From contig NZ_VORY01000001.1 in the NCBI RefSeq assembly GCF_007997295.1, forward strand, positions 434,001-498,000: 64,000 nt of DNA, in the 5' to 3' direction. Under the pieces are notes generated by a model. The model had not been told where the DNA came from. It was given only the letters and a program-made list of their open reading frames with translations, and did not search any database. Source of the DNA: Gillisia hiemivivida (lineage in GTDB: Bacteria > Bacteroidota > Bacteroidia > Flavobacteriales > Flavobacteriaceae). How positions within the stretch are numbered: position 1 is the first letter of the stretch; the number at the start of each line of letters is the position of its first letter. A program made the translations under genes and the position numbers. This document shows positions 44,101 through 53,432 of this stretch, piece by piece.

Positions 44101-46989
44101 ACCCCGCTATTGCACAATTCTACCGAGGTTGTTGATATTGTCGCAGGCAATCTGAATACTGATATTCATCCTCTATTAAAAGGAAGTTATAAAGCATGGT
44201 CAGGTAAAAAAAAATATTATTCTTATGAACTTAAAGGGAAGGAATTAAAAAAATATTATGCCCTGTTGGAGAAAGCACCCGACTACCGTTTCCCAAAAAT
44301 TGAAAACTATCCGGAAACTCAAATTATCAATAGCTTCTATTTTAATGAAGGCGCAATTTTTATTTATCGAAGACAGGCCTTATCAGAAGAAACAAAACAG
44401 ATTCTATACCGCTTTACCAGTGTTTTTTCACTTACTTATAGACGTTATCTAGATATTATAAGAGCAGAAGCACAGGCAAGGGAAGCTGAAATTGAACTGG
44501 CTTTGGAACGAGTGAGGGCAAGAACTATGGCTATGCAGCATAGTGACGAATTGCAAGAAGCTTCATTCTTATTGGATCAACAGGTAAGAGGTTTAGGTAT
44601 TAAAACTTGGGGTTGCGCCTTCAATATTTACGGAGAAAAAGAATCTACCGAATGGTTTGGGAATGAAGCTGGTGTTCTTCCCAAATATAAGGTTCCTAGG
44701 ACCGGAATATTCAAGGAATATTATCAAAAAGGTCAGAAAGGTGAGTCACTAATTATAAAGGAGTTTTCAGGTGAAGCATGTGTGGCTCATTATGAATATA
44801 TGAGCTCACTTCCTATTATAGGCGATGTGCTAAAAAAATTAAAGGAAACAAATAATGGTTTCCCAACGTATCAAATTGATCATATAGTTTATTTTAAATA
44901 TGGATACCTTCTATTTATTACCAGAGAACCAGCACCAGATGCGCATGACATATTCAAACGATTTGCAAAAGTTTTCGAACAAACCTACACACGTTTTCTC
45001 GATCTCCAAAAAGCAGAAGCGCAAACAAGGGAATCACAAATAGAAGCCGCATTGGAACGTGTGCGTAGCAGGACATTGGCGATGCAATCGAGTGGGGAAT
45101 TGGCGGAAACCGCAGTCGTGGTATTCAAACAACTAATAGATTTAGGTATTGAACCCAACCGCTTATATATTGGAATTGTTAAAGAAGACAATGGCCTTAT
45201 AGAAATGTGGGCTACCGATGAAGATGCAACTGAAATAGGCAGCAAAGTTGATTTTGACATCACCAAGAATAAATCTATTTCTAAAATATTTGATGGCTGG
45301 AAAAAGCAACAAAAATCACTGAACCTTACTATGGAAGGAAAGGAACTTCAAACTTATTTGAAATACATTTATGAAGAGCTAGGGATTATAGTACAAAAAG
45401 GTCTTTCTCAAAAAAAACGATTTCAAACAATAGCATATTTTTCAAAAGGATTTATTGGAATTGCAGCTCCTGAAGAACAGCCTGAATCGACCACAGATTT
45501 ATTGGAACGTTTTGCATCAGTTTTCAATTTGACATATACCCGTTTTAACGATTTGCAAATCTCAGAAGCACAAATCAGGGAAGCCAAGATAGAAATTGCC
45601 TTAGAAAGAGTTCGTTCCCGAACCATGGGGATGCAAAAATCTGATGAGTTGGCTGAAACTTCAGCTGTGCTTTTTCAGCAAATAAAAGAAATCGCTACCG
45701 AAACCTGGAGTTGTGGTTTTTGTATCTGGCAAGAAAACGATGAAGTGGAGTTATGGATGGGAGCAGATTCTGGTGGCTTATTACCGCCTATGCTCATTCC
45801 GTACAAAAAGGAACCTACCCACAAAGATATTTATGAAGCTTCACTAAGAAAAGAACCAGCATATAATAAAGTATGGAATGGAAAGGAGCTAAAGGAACAT
45901 TACGCTTTCTTAAGAACAATTCCTTCCGTAGCAAAAGCAATTAAGATCATGAAGGATTCTGGTCTTACCTTACCGGATCAACAATGTTATTATGTTGGCT
46001 TCTTTAAACACGGGTATCTGTTATTGATTACGAAAGAGCCCAACGATGATTTAATTGAGCTAAGTACCCGTTTTACAAAGGTATTTGATCTTACCTACAC
46101 CCGTTTCTTAGACCTTCAGTTAAAAGAAAAGCAATCGATTGAGTTGTTAGCCGAAAAGAAACGTCTTGAAGTGACCCTAACCGATTTACAGGCGACCCAA
46201 AAACAATTAATACAATCCGAAAAAATGGCGAGTCTTGGAGAGCTCACTGCTGGTATTGCCCACGAGATCCAGAATCCACTCAACTTTGTAAATAATTTCA
46301 GCGAAGTGAGTCAGGAATTAATTGACGAACTCAAAGAAGAGCTGGAACTTGGCCACATGGATGGTGTAAAAGATATTTTGAATGATGTTATCCACAATCT
46401 TCAAAAGATAGCCCATCATGGTAAACGCGCCGATGGCATTGTTAAAGGGATGTTGCAACATAGCCGAAAAAGTAGCGCCGTAAAAGAAGCAACAGATATC
46501 AATACCTTATGTGATGAGTTTTTACGCCTTTCCTATCATGGATTGCGTGCCAAGGATAAATCGTTCAATGCAACTCTGGTAACAGATTTTGATGAAAACT
46601 TACCAAAAGTAAACATCTTTCCGCAAGAATTGGGACGTGTAATATTAAACCTGTTGACCAATGCATTCTATGCGGTAAATGAGAAAAAACAATTAAATAT
46701 AACAGGCTACAATCCTAAGGTATCTATTGGAACAAAAGATAATAATGGTAGCGTTGAAATAAAAGTATCAGACAATGGTAATGGCATCCCAAAACATGTT
46801 TTGGAAAAAATATACCAGCCTTTTTTCACAACCAAACCGACAGGTCAAGGAACTGGATTGGGTTTGAGTATGAGCTATGATATTATTACAAAAGGCCACG
46901 GAGGCTCCTTGAAAGTTTTAACAGAAAATGGCAAGGGTACTGAATTTATTATTGAATTACCACTAAAGCAAACTGTAAAAATGTATTAA
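41170..46989 (+). CDS. Giant soluble histidine kinase with eight tandem sensor-like repeats
   Basis: 1,939 residues with no signal peptide or membrane segment. Residues about 1-140 look like an NTF2/SnoaL-like domain. A short coiled coil leads to eight homologous units whose signature helix (ALERVR-A/S-x-x-M-x-M) begins at residues 176, 362, 544, 737, 924, 1111, 1294 and 1477, spacing 182-193. Each unit ends with a pattern like RFxKVFEQTYTRFLDLQKAEAQ. The units are alpha/beta domains, probably GAF-like ligand binders. The HisKA domain has H1698 in GIAHEIQNPLNF; the HATPase has NLLTNAFYAVNE, DNGNGI and GTGLGLSMSYDII. Starts 3 bp after the previous kinase. Confidence 0.9.
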   Translation: MKLTKKIETEVLKVYDTWLHSYLNGDVETYDFYFDDDYHFIGSTKNEEFLNRKGTTNFFKATANQLAGKTQLRNETKIIEKFEELVFITHLFDAWFLNGADWSYYGRFRFTNALKNNKEGWRFIYQHFSTTDSKAQEGETIGFDQISAENLQLRQAVKRRTTELEQKNRELEVETALERVRAVAMSMYTSKGITNSVNAVFKELEKLGLDTIRCGIGIFDDETNKVNVWTASSDESEKIANLSGDENLEGHPLLELIYDHWLLQKDLSYILKDKDLIDYYKKTSKSNFPVEAPDLNKNIETQYYHCTMFPAGGLFAFRETGFSEEVKYLMKRFSEVFHLSFIRHQDLKKAEIQVRETNIELALERVRARTMSMQRSDELTDTSMLLFQQIEELGINSFACGFNIWDDDKKAATAWMASKDRLQPPFKTNSSEDVYVLFHEAEKRGESLFILEQKGKELEEHYKYLVTIPEVKKLSEAGLSFPTFQIIHCAYFSKGYLMFITLEPVPDAHDIFKRFARVFEQTYTRFLDLQKVEAQAREAKIEAALERVRAKGMEMRNTFELQEVVNTLAQQFHSMKMDITGVFIAIANQEIDKEFTFWGSSGVAETYLKKATIPFLDRPIYTVLAKAIKTNKGFFTEEYTREEKIEFFKHMFKHPPFNSSTSEWKEQVLTREGDYTRSVFVSHYTTIFVVNHNGRKLSDSDNEILKRFGKIFEQSYIRFLDLQKAEAQAREAHIETALEKVRSRSMGMQESEELKEVIQVVYDQFVTLNIYIEHTGFILDYKEREDMHIWLADLHEVPTEVSFPYFDTAHWNSFIEAKEKGMDFFVNHLTFEEKNKFYNQLFKLIPGVPKETINYYLSCPGLAISTVLLDNIGLYIENFKGIPYTDEENSILMRFGKVFQQTYTRFLDLQKAEEQAREAQIEVALERVRAKAMAMHSSKDISGATVVVFNELGKLGIDFERCGIAIFNDTPVIEVWSTPLLHNSTEVVDIVAGNLNTDIHPLLKGSYKAWSGKKKYYSYELKGKELKKYYALLEKAPDYRFPKIENYPETQIINSFYFNEGAIFIYRRQALSEETKQILYRFTSVFSLTYRRYLDIIRAEAQAREAEIELALERVRARTMAMQHSDELQEASFLLDQQVRGLGIKTWGCAFNIYGEKESTEWFGNEAGVLPKYKVPRTGIFKEYYQKGQKGESLIIKEFSGEACVAHYEYMSSLPIIGDVLKKLKETNNGFPTYQIDHIVYFKYGYLLFITREPAPDAHDIFKRFAKVFEQTYTRFLDLQKAEAQTRESQIEAALERVRSRTLAMQSSGELAETAVVVFKQLIDLGIEPNRLYIGIVKEDNGLIEMWATDEDATEIGSKVDFDITKNKSISKIFDGWKKQQKSLNLTMEGKELQTYLKYIYEELGIIVQKGLSQKKRFQTIAYFSKGFIGIAAPEEQPESTTDLLERFASVFNLTYTRFNDLQISEAQIREAKIEIALERVRSRTMGMQKSDELAETSAVLFQQIKEIATETWSCGFCIWQENDEVELWMGADSGGLLPPMLIPYKKEPTHKDIYEASLRKEPAYNKVWNGKELKEHYAFLRTIPSVAKAIKIMKDSGLTLPDQQCYYVGFFKHGYLLLITKEPNDDLIELSTRFTKVFDLTYTRFLDLQLKEKQSIELLAEKKRLEVTLTDLQATQKQLIQSEKMASLGELTAGIAHEIQNPLNFVNNFSEVSQELIDELKEELELGHMDGVKDILNDVIHNLQKIAHHGKRADGIVKGMLQHSRKSSAVKEATDINTLCDEFLRLSYHGLRAKDKSFNATLVTDFDENLPKVNIFPQELGRVILNLLTNAFYAVNEKKQLNITGYNPKVSIGTKDNNGSVEIKVSDNGNGIPKHVLEKIYQPFFTTKPTGQGTGLGLSMSYDIITKGHGGSLKVLTENGKGTEFIIELPLKQTVKMY

Positions 46990-47021
46990 AAAAAAATGAA
47001 AAATTCTAGGAGATAAAAAAG

Positions 47022-50000
47022 ATGAAAGGAATAAAAAAAATAAAACAATTTATTTTGCAATGTCTTATGGCAGTGTTTATTATTTCCTGCAATCAAAATC
47101 ATGAAAAAGTTCAGCACAGCATTTTTGAAAAACAAGACAGCATTTCGCCACCTGCGGTCATCCCAGCAGGAAAACCCATTATCAATTACCTCACAGAAAC
47201 GGAACCACCCAAAATCACCTTGCTTTCTAAAAAACCCGCACCCGTAAAAACCAATGCTGGATTTTATGTGAACATGCAAAACTTTAATACACAGCAAGGA
47301 CTGGCAATGAGCAGTATCCTCTCTGGATTCAAGGATAAAGCTGGGAATCTTTGGTTTGGCACATCGGGCAATGGGGTGAGCAAATATGACGGTAAATCTT
47401 TTACTAATTATACATCTTCACATGGGTTAATACACAACCTCATCAACCATATAACCGAAGACAGCAAAGGAAATATCTGGTTTGGCACCTACGGGGGAAT
47501 AAGCAAATACGATGGTGTCACTTTTCAAAATTTCACAACCGAGGATGGCATTCCGGATGTTGATGTTTTAAAAATAATGGAAGATAGCAAAGGCACCCTT
47601 TGGATTGGAACGGCAAAAGGATTGTGCAGCTTCACGCAAAACAGAACTGACGGGAAGTTGCTTTTAACAAGCCACAACCAAGAAGATGTTTTATTAAATG
47701 CTTCCGTAATCGACATTCTTGAGGACAGCCAAGGTCAACTCTGGTTTGCCGGCGATCAGGGGGTATGGAAATACATTCCAGCAACCAGTGCAAAAGAACA
47801 AGGAACGTTCATGAATTTTTCAGATAAATTCGGCATAGAGGATAAGGTTGCTACTGTTCTTATGGAAGATCACGCCGGCATAATTTGGGTGGGCACCTAT
47901 GGCGCGGTTGGTAGATATGCCCCGGCAAAATCAGGTTTTTTAGAAAAAACATTCAAACCGCTAACAGTTTCGGATGGTTTGGTTAATAATGCTGTTATGA
48001 TCATTACAATAGATAAGCAAGATATGGTTTGGATAGGCACAAAGGGAGGTGTTTCCAAATACGATAAAAACAGCGAATCATTTATAAATTTCACAGTTGA
48101 ACAAGGTCTCACCTTCAACCAAGTAAACAGCATAACCGAAGATAGTTCCGGAAGTCTTTGGTTTGGTACTTACGGGGGTGGATTAGATAGGTACGATGGG
48201 GAAAGCGTCATTGAATATAACACAAAACAAGGGCTTATTGGAGATGCCATCTATGCCACCACTGAGGATAATGAAGGCAATATATGGCTAGCCCCTTCCA
48301 ATGCAGGGATCGTAAAATACGAACAAAATGGAAATTCAGCTTATAGCGGCATCTTCACAACTTATTCCAAAGAACAGGGCCTTTTGGCTAATACTCATTA
48401 CACTGCGACGAAAGACAATGATGGCAACCTGTATTTTGGAAGCAATGAAGGTCTTAGTATAATCAATGGGAAAGAAATCACTAATTATACCAACAAAAAT
48501 GGCTTACCAGATCATTTTATCACTGCTTTATATATGGATAAAACAGGCAAACTTTGGATAGGAACCTATGAAGGTGGGATTAGCGTGTTCGATGGTAAAT
48601 CCTTTAGTAATTCCTCTACGGAACAAGGCCTTGTCCATAAAACCGTATGGTACTTCTTGGAAGATAAAGACGGAATTATGTGGATCGCTACTCGAGGAGG
48701 ATTAAGTAGATACGATGGCAAAAATTTTATGAATTTCACTACAGAACAAGGCCTGCCGGACAACAAACTTTCAGCGGTGATCCAGGATAAAAAGGGTAAC
48801 ATAATCATTGGAAGTTGGGGAGGCGGTGTATCCATCATTAAAAAAGAACGGCTTGAAAAACTGAAGCTTTCAAATGATAACCAGATTGAACCAATTTTTG
48901 AAAATTTTTCTACTACACAAGGATTGGCAAACGATGTGGTTTACCAATTTTTGGAAGACGATAATGGTAATATAGTAATAGGCACCAACAAAGGATTTAC
49001 AATACTAAAGGGAGGCATAGCTTCAGAAGTAGGAAAAATAGCGCAGAATGGCTTTGAAAACTATAACGAAAAAACAGGATACCCTATAAAAGACATTAGC
49101 AACAACCAAAGCATGCATATAGGTGGACGTGGCAATATTTGGGCAGGTACTGTTGATAAACTTGTACGTTTTGATTACAACAGTGTTCGCAAAAACACAG
49201 AACCATTAGAGGTGTTTATTCAAAATGTCAAAATAAACAACGATAATATAAGTTGGCGTAGCCTTGAGTGGGCTAGAAAAAAAGATACCCCGGTAAAATT
49301 GAAGAACGCCAATACACCTTCACATGTTACCGACGAATTACTCACTTTTAAAAGAAAGCTCACATCCAGAGCAATGGACACTATGGTTCATAACTATCGG
49401 AATGTGCACTTTGACAGTCTTCAAGCGTTTTTCTCAATCCCAATAAATTTGGAACTGCCCTATTCTAAAAACAACATCAGCTTCGATTTTGTTGGTGTGG
49501 AAACCACAAGGCCAGAATTGGTAAATTATCAATATATGTTGGAAGGGTATAACGAAAACTGGAACCCTATAACGCAGTCTAGCACAGCCACTTTCGGCAA
49601 TATTAACGAAGGCAATTACACCTTTTTTGTAAAAGCCCAAAGCCCTGTAGGAGTGTGGAGCGAACCTTTGGAATATCAGTTTACAATTAGACCTCCGTGG
49701 TATCGTGCATGGTATGCTTACTTTTTTTATGTTTTACTGTTGTTTTTGGGAATATATTATGTTGATGCTTTTCAGCGTCGCCGAGTATTGTTTTTGGAGC
49801 GCCAAAAGGGAATTAGACAGGAGCTAAAACACGCCAGGGAAATTGAGAAAGCTTTTGCAGAGCTAAAGGCAACTCAATCGTTGCTAATCCAATCTGAAAA
49901 AATGGCGTCTTTGGGAGAACTTACGGCAGGAATAGCACACGAAATACAAAACCCATTAAATTTTGTGAATAATTTTTCTGAAGTAAGTAAAGAACTGTTG

Positions 50001-50645
50001 GATGAATTGAAAACAGAACTTGAGAAAGGCAATATCGAAGATTCCCAAGGAATAGTCCATGATGTGATTGAAAATTTACAAAAAATAAATCTTCATGGGA
50101 AACGTGCCGAGTCCATTGTAAAAGGAATGTTGCAGCATAGCCGTGTAAGTACCGGCGTACGCGAATTAGTGGATATCAATAAGTTGACCGATGAATACCT
50201 GCGACTGGCCTATCACGGGCTGAGAGCCAAGGACAAATCCTTCAACGCTTCCTTAAATACCGATTATGATGATTCTATAGGGAAAATAGAAATAGTTCCA
50301 CAGGATATTGGCAGAGTAATTTTGAATTTGATCGTTAATGCTTTTTATGCCGTCAATGAAAGAAAACAACTCAATTCTCCAGATTATCAACCTACTGTTT
50401 CGGTCTGCACCAAACAGCTAAAAGATAGTGTGGAAATACACGTGGTAGATAATGGAAATGGCATGCCCCAGATTGTACTTGATAAAATATTCCAACCCTT
50501 CTTTACTACAAAACCGAGCGGTCAGGGAACGGGATTAGGCTTATCTTTAAGTTATGATATTGTAAAAGCGCATCTAGGTGATATATTAGTAAAAACGAAA
50601 GAAGGTGAAGGAACAGAATTCAGTATTAAACTACCTAAAAATTAG
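47022..50645 (+). CDS. Two-propeller sensor histidine kinase (lipid-anchored, one membrane helix)
   Basis: 1,207 residues. Signal sequence with lipobox IISC (about residue 23), then 14 two-component-regulator propeller repeats (pattern LWxGTxGGxSKYDG), from about 105 to 720, enough for two seven-bladed propellers. A Y_Y_Y domain (about 800-890), a membrane helix (about 897-917), a coiled coil and HisKA with H973 in GIAHEIQNPLNF follow. The HATPase domain ends the protein. Unlike classical hybrid systems it has no receiver or AraC domain; the receiver is encoded 3 bp downstream. A strong AGGAG site (47008-47012), rare in this phylum, precedes the ATG. Confidence 0.93.
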   Translation: MKGIKKIKQFILQCLMAVFIISCNQNHEKVQHSIFEKQDSISPPAVIPAGKPIINYLTETEPPKITLLSKKPAPVKTNAGFYVNMQNFNTQQGLAMSSILSGFKDKAGNLWFGTSGNGVSKYDGKSFTNYTSSHGLIHNLINHITEDSKGNIWFGTYGGISKYDGVTFQNFTTEDGIPDVDVLKIMEDSKGTLWIGTAKGLCSFTQNRTDGKLLLTSHNQEDVLLNASVIDILEDSQGQLWFAGDQGVWKYIPATSAKEQGTFMNFSDKFGIEDKVATVLMEDHAGIIWVGTYGAVGRYAPAKSGFLEKTFKPLTVSDGLVNNAVMIITIDKQDMVWIGTKGGVSKYDKNSESFINFTVEQGLTFNQVNSITEDSSGSLWFGTYGGGLDRYDGESVIEYNTKQGLIGDAIYATTEDNEGNIWLAPSNAGIVKYEQNGNSAYSGIFTTYSKEQGLLANTHYTATKDNDGNLYFGSNEGLSIINGKEITNYTNKNGLPDHFITALYMDKTGKLWIGTYEGGISVFDGKSFSNSSTEQGLVHKTVWYFLEDKDGIMWIATRGGLSRYDGKNFMNFTTEQGLPDNKLSAVIQDKKGNIIIGSWGGGVSIIKKERLEKLKLSNDNQIEPIFENFSTTQGLANDVVYQFLEDDNGNIVIGTNKGFTILKGGIASEVGKIAQNGFENYNEKTGYPIKDISNNQSMHIGGRGNIWAGTVDKLVRFDYNSVRKNTEPLEVFIQNVKINNDNISWRSLEWARKKDTPVKLKNANTPSHVTDELLTFKRKLTSRAMDTMVHNYRNVHFDSLQAFFSIPINLELPYSKNNISFDFVGVETTRPELVNYQYMLEGYNENWNPITQSSTATFGNINEGNYTFFVKAQSPVGVWSEPLEYQFTIRPPWYRAWYAYFFYVLLLFLGIYYVDAFQRRRVLFLERQKGIRQELKHAREIEKAFAELKATQSLLIQSEKMASLGELTAGIAHEIQNPLNFVNNFSEVSKELLDELKTELEKGNIEDSQGIVHDVIENLQKINLHGKRAESIVKGMLQHSRVSTGVRELVDINKLTDEYLRLAYHGLRAKDKSFNASLNTDYDDSIGKIEIVPQDIGRVILNLIVNAFYAVNERKQLNSPDYQPTVSVCTKQLKDSVEIHVVDNGNGMPQIVLDKIFQPFFTTKPSGQGTGLGLSLSYDIVKAHLGDILVKTKEGEGTEFSIKLPKN

Positions 50646-50648
50646 ATT

Positions 50649-51023
50649 ATGAAAATATTAGTAGTTGATGATGAACGCGATGTACAGGCATTATTTCAGC
50701 AACGTTTCAGAAAAGAAATAAAAAATGGCGATCTGTATTTTGACTTTGCTTTTTCGGGGGAAGAAGCACTTGCATATTTAAAACAAAACCAAAAAGAAGC
50801 CTTATTGATTCTTTCAGATATCAATATGCCTGGAATGAATGGGTTGGAGCTTCTGGAATACATTAAACAAGAATTCCAAAAACCGGTACCCATTGTGATT
50901 ATGATTACTGCCTATGGAGATGACGAAAATTATAAAACTGCTCAAAGATTAGGAGCTGATGATTTTTTGACCAAACCAGTAGATTTTAAGATACTAAAAG
51001 AAAAATTAATAAAAGTTATATAA
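50649..51023 (+). CDS. Single-domain response regulator
   Basis: 124 residues, a CheY-like receiver only. Acidic pocket VVDDERD, phospho-acceptor D57 in [11 protein letters not shown], then MITAYGD (Thr) and FLTKPVDF (Lys). Output must come through another protein, such as the cyclase receiver or a kinase. It is 3 bp behind the propeller kinase; its stop overlaps the next start (TAATG). Confidence 0.93.
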   Translation: MKILVVDDERDVQALFQQRFRKEIKNGDLYFDFAFSGEEALAYLKQNQKEALLILSDINMPGMNGLELLEYIKQEFQKPVPIVIMITAYGDDENYKTAQRLGADDFLTKPVDFKILKEKLIKVI

Positions 51024-52063
51024 TGTCAAAGATACTAGTAGTTGATGATGAGGCCGATTTGGAAACACTTATCAAGCAGAAATTCCGAAAAAAAATACGC
51101 GGTGGAGAATACCAGTTTTACTTTGCCAAAAACGGAAAAGCAGCCTTAGAAAGGCTACTGGAAGAACCTCAAATTGACATCATCTTGAGCGATATTAATA
51201 TGCCGGAGATGGATGGGCTTACGCTATTGGGTAAAATTAGCGAAACAAATCCTCTTATTAAAACCGTCATTGTTTCAGCATATGGTGATATGGAAAATAT
51301 TCGAACTGCCATGAACCGAGGGGCTTTTGACTTTATTACAAAGCCCATAAATTTTGAAGATCTAAGTCTAACAATAGAGAAAACGCTTAAGCATGCAACA
51401 CATATAAAAGAAACTTTAAAAGCCATAAAGGAAAATAATATTCTAAAAATGTACGTAGATGAAAATGTCCTTAATTTCATGGGAAATAAAGAATATGAAA
51501 CTACCATTACAGAAAATGAAACTATTGATGCAACGGTGATGTTCGTAGATATTTGTGGCTTTACTGCTATAAGTGAAAACGTACCAGCAGATACGGTAGT
51601 GGAAATCATCAATAGTTATTTTGATGAAATGGTTAAGGAAATAATTGATCAAAAAGGATATATAGATAAATTCATGGGTGATGCTATCATGGCTGTTTTT
51701 AAAGGGGAATATCATCTCGATCGAGCCATAGATGCAGCATTGGCCTTAAATCATAAGTTGGCAAATATTCCTGCCATTGGAGGCGACCTTAAATTTAAAC
51801 CTAAAGTTTCTATAGGAATGAAGAGCGGCGAGATGATTTCTGGTAATATAGGTTCCGCTAGTTTAAAACGTTTGGATTATACCGTTATTGGCGACACTGT
51901 GAATACTGCATCACGCTTGCAGGATGCAGCAAAAGAAAATGAAATTATCATTTGCGAAAGTTGTTACGAAAAAGTCAAAGAATCATTTAAATGTGAAAAG
52001 GTTGGAAGCATCATGCTTAAAAATAAAGCAAAACCAATAACCATTTATAAAGTTTTAGAGTAG
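51023..52063 (+). CDS. Response regulator with class III adenylate/guanylate cyclase domain
   Basis: 346 residues. Receiver domain (1-120) with D57 in [11 protein letters not shown] and FITKPINF, a linker, then a class III cyclase (about 165-345). Metal aspartates D176 (FVDICGF) and D220 ([11 protein letters not shown]), transition-state pair N294 and R298 (GDTVNTASR). The base-selecting positions are K216 and T287, the Lys/Thr (or Asp) set usual for ATP-using enzymes, so cAMP is the likeliest product, though pyrimidine cyclases also belong to class III. The gene links the phosphorelay to the Pycsar-type effector gene that follows. Confidence 0.92.
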   Translation: MSKILVVDDEADLETLIKQKFRKKIRGGEYQFYFAKNGKAALERLLEEPQIDIILSDINMPEMDGLTLLGKISETNPLIKTVIVSAYGDMENIRTAMNRGAFDFITKPINFEDLSLTIEKTLKHATHIKETLKAIKENNILKMYVDENVLNFMGNKEYETTITENETIDATVMFVDICGFTAISENVPADTVVEIINSYFDEMVKEIIDQKGYIDKFMGDAIMAVFKGEYHLDRAIDAALALNHKLANIPAIGGDLKFKPKVSIGMKSGEMISGNIGSASLKRLDYTVIGDTVNTASRLQDAAKENEIIICESCYEKVKESFKCEKVGSIMLKNKAKPITIYKVLE

Positions 52064-52105
52064 GAATTTTAAAGCTCGTTTCAAAATAAAGTTAAACTAG
52101 CAGTC

Positions 52106-52690
52106 ATGGAAGAATCTGCACCTAAACAATCAACCCTGCAAGGCATACCTGAAGCTCTAACGCCAAAAAATAAATACACAGATGATCTTATAGATCATTA
52201 TTGGGGGAGTATCAACTATATTTCAACACTTATAAAGGCCTCTGAATTAAAAGCAGGACTAATCCTTTCTTTTTACGGTATTTTACTAAATTTTATATTC
52301 AAGAGTATAGGAACGGTTCTTTCAGAAGTTTCCAATGCCAATTTCTTTTATGTGCTGATTGGCCTATGGTTTCTATGCACCGCAATCTCAATCTATAATT
52401 GTGTAAGATGCTTTATTCCAAAAATAGAAAGAGATTATGATAAGAATATTTTCTTTTTTGGGGATGTGATCACCAAGTTTGGAAGCATCAAGGAATTTGC
52501 TAAAACCTTTCACCAGGTTAGTGTTGATGAAGATCAACTTTTTGAACAATTGGGGGAACAAATTTATATTATCTCAAAAATTGCAGCTTGGAAATTCAGC
52601 AATGTTAAGAGAGCCATTTGGTTTTTGGCATTTGGATTATTAATTATATTTATTTCTACGGTGTATTATTTTATCCTAAGCCTGTTATAA
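52106..52690 (+). CDS. Pycsar-effector-type (PycTM/DUF5706) membrane protein
   Basis: 194 residues. A first helix region ISTLIKASELKAGLILSFYGIL (about 37-60) carries the D/E-x-KAG element typical of PycTM proteins. Hydrophobic helices lie at about 50-72, 78-102 and 170-192. Between the second and third is the soluble segment NIFFFGDVI ... QLFEQLGEQIYIISKIAAWKF, which matches the family's xFFGxI ... QIYxLSxIAxxK pattern. In Pycsar anti-phage systems such proteins bind cCMP or cUMP and disrupt the membrane. Here the gene lies 42 bp after a receiver-cyclase gene at the end of a kinase cluster. Confidence 0.8.
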   Translation: MEESAPKQSTLQGIPEALTPKNKYTDDLIDHYWGSINYISTLIKASELKAGLILSFYGILLNFIFKSIGTVLSEVSNANFFYVLIGLWFLCTAISIYNCVRCFIPKIERDYDKNIFFFGDVITKFGSIKEFAKTFHQVSVDEDQLFEQLGEQIYIISKIAAWKFSNVKRAIWFLAFGLLIIFISTVYYFILSLL

Positions 52691-52837
52691 ACATTTTAAA
52701 ATATTCTGTTTTACCTTAAACACGGATATTGTTTAATCTAAATTATCCAAGACAAAATTCTTGCAAAATAAGAGCTGAATTAAGCATTTACCTATTTTTT
52801 CATAAAAGCAGCTTGCTTCAATTCATTTTTATCAGTT

Positions 52838-53401
52838 TTAATTTACTTGGATGCCCATTTTAAGCTTGGAAATTAGTAAACTATCGGTTTGTTTCTTCAT
52901 CTCCGTTACTTCTGAAACATCATCATTTGGAATAGCGATAGAAAGCACATAATGTTTCACTTTCCAAGCTCCGTCTACCTTTTCCATCACGCCAGATCCT
53001 CTGCATATTCCCATTTGTGTACTCAAAAGTTCATCAAACCAGGCTAGACTGTTATCTTTTTCTGTGTAGATGTTGCGTTCCAAAGTTGTAAAACTCCATG
53101 CTTTACCTTTGTCGAAATAAGGTTTAGAGAATTCACGAAACTCCTTATTTTGCCAGTTTTCGGTAGCATCAGTTCCTATAAAAACCCCATCTTTTGTCAT
53201 TAACCCAAAATACTCATCAAAGTTCGCATTAGCTGCTGCTTTATGCCAATTCTCTAAAGCAGTATTTATTTTTTCTTTTGAATTTACTTCGGAAGCCATC
53301 TTTTCATTATCTAATTTTTCTGAAGATGTTTCATCTTTTTGAGAGTTTGTATTATTACAGGCAAAAGTTGAAATTAAAAGAAGAAGGATTAGTTTTTTCA
53401 T
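52838..53401 (-). CDS. Lipoprotein with NTF2/SnoaL-like domain
   Basis: 187 residues. Signal sequence with lipobox STFAC (Cys15), then a low-complexity linker. The NTF2-like domain (about 45-165) has NWHKAAANANFDEYFGLM, VFIGTDATENW and GAWKVKHYVLSIAIP. It resembles the N-terminal domain of the giant kinase in fold type, although they are different proteins. Convergent with the signalling cluster. Ligand or substrate unknown. Confidence 0.82.
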   Translation of the reverse strand: MKKLILLLLISTFACNNTNSQKDETSSEKLDNEKMASEVNSKEKINTALENWHKAAANANFDEYFGLMTKDGVFIGTDATENWQNKEFREFSKPYFDKGKAWSFTTLERNIYTEKDNSLAWFDELLSTQMGICRGSGVMEKVDGAWKVKHYVLSIAIPNDDVSEVTEMKKQTDSLLISKLKMGIQVN

Positions 53402-53432
53402 ATGTCTGAAATGGTTAAATTTTAAAATGTGT

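Noticed and set aside
39664-52690. Straightforward Pycsar anti-phage system
   Set aside because: Pycsar cyclases are stand-alone and uridylate/cytidylate-specific; this cyclase has a receiver domain, ATP-type base residues and kinase neighbours, so it is listed as a signalling variant, not as a defence system.
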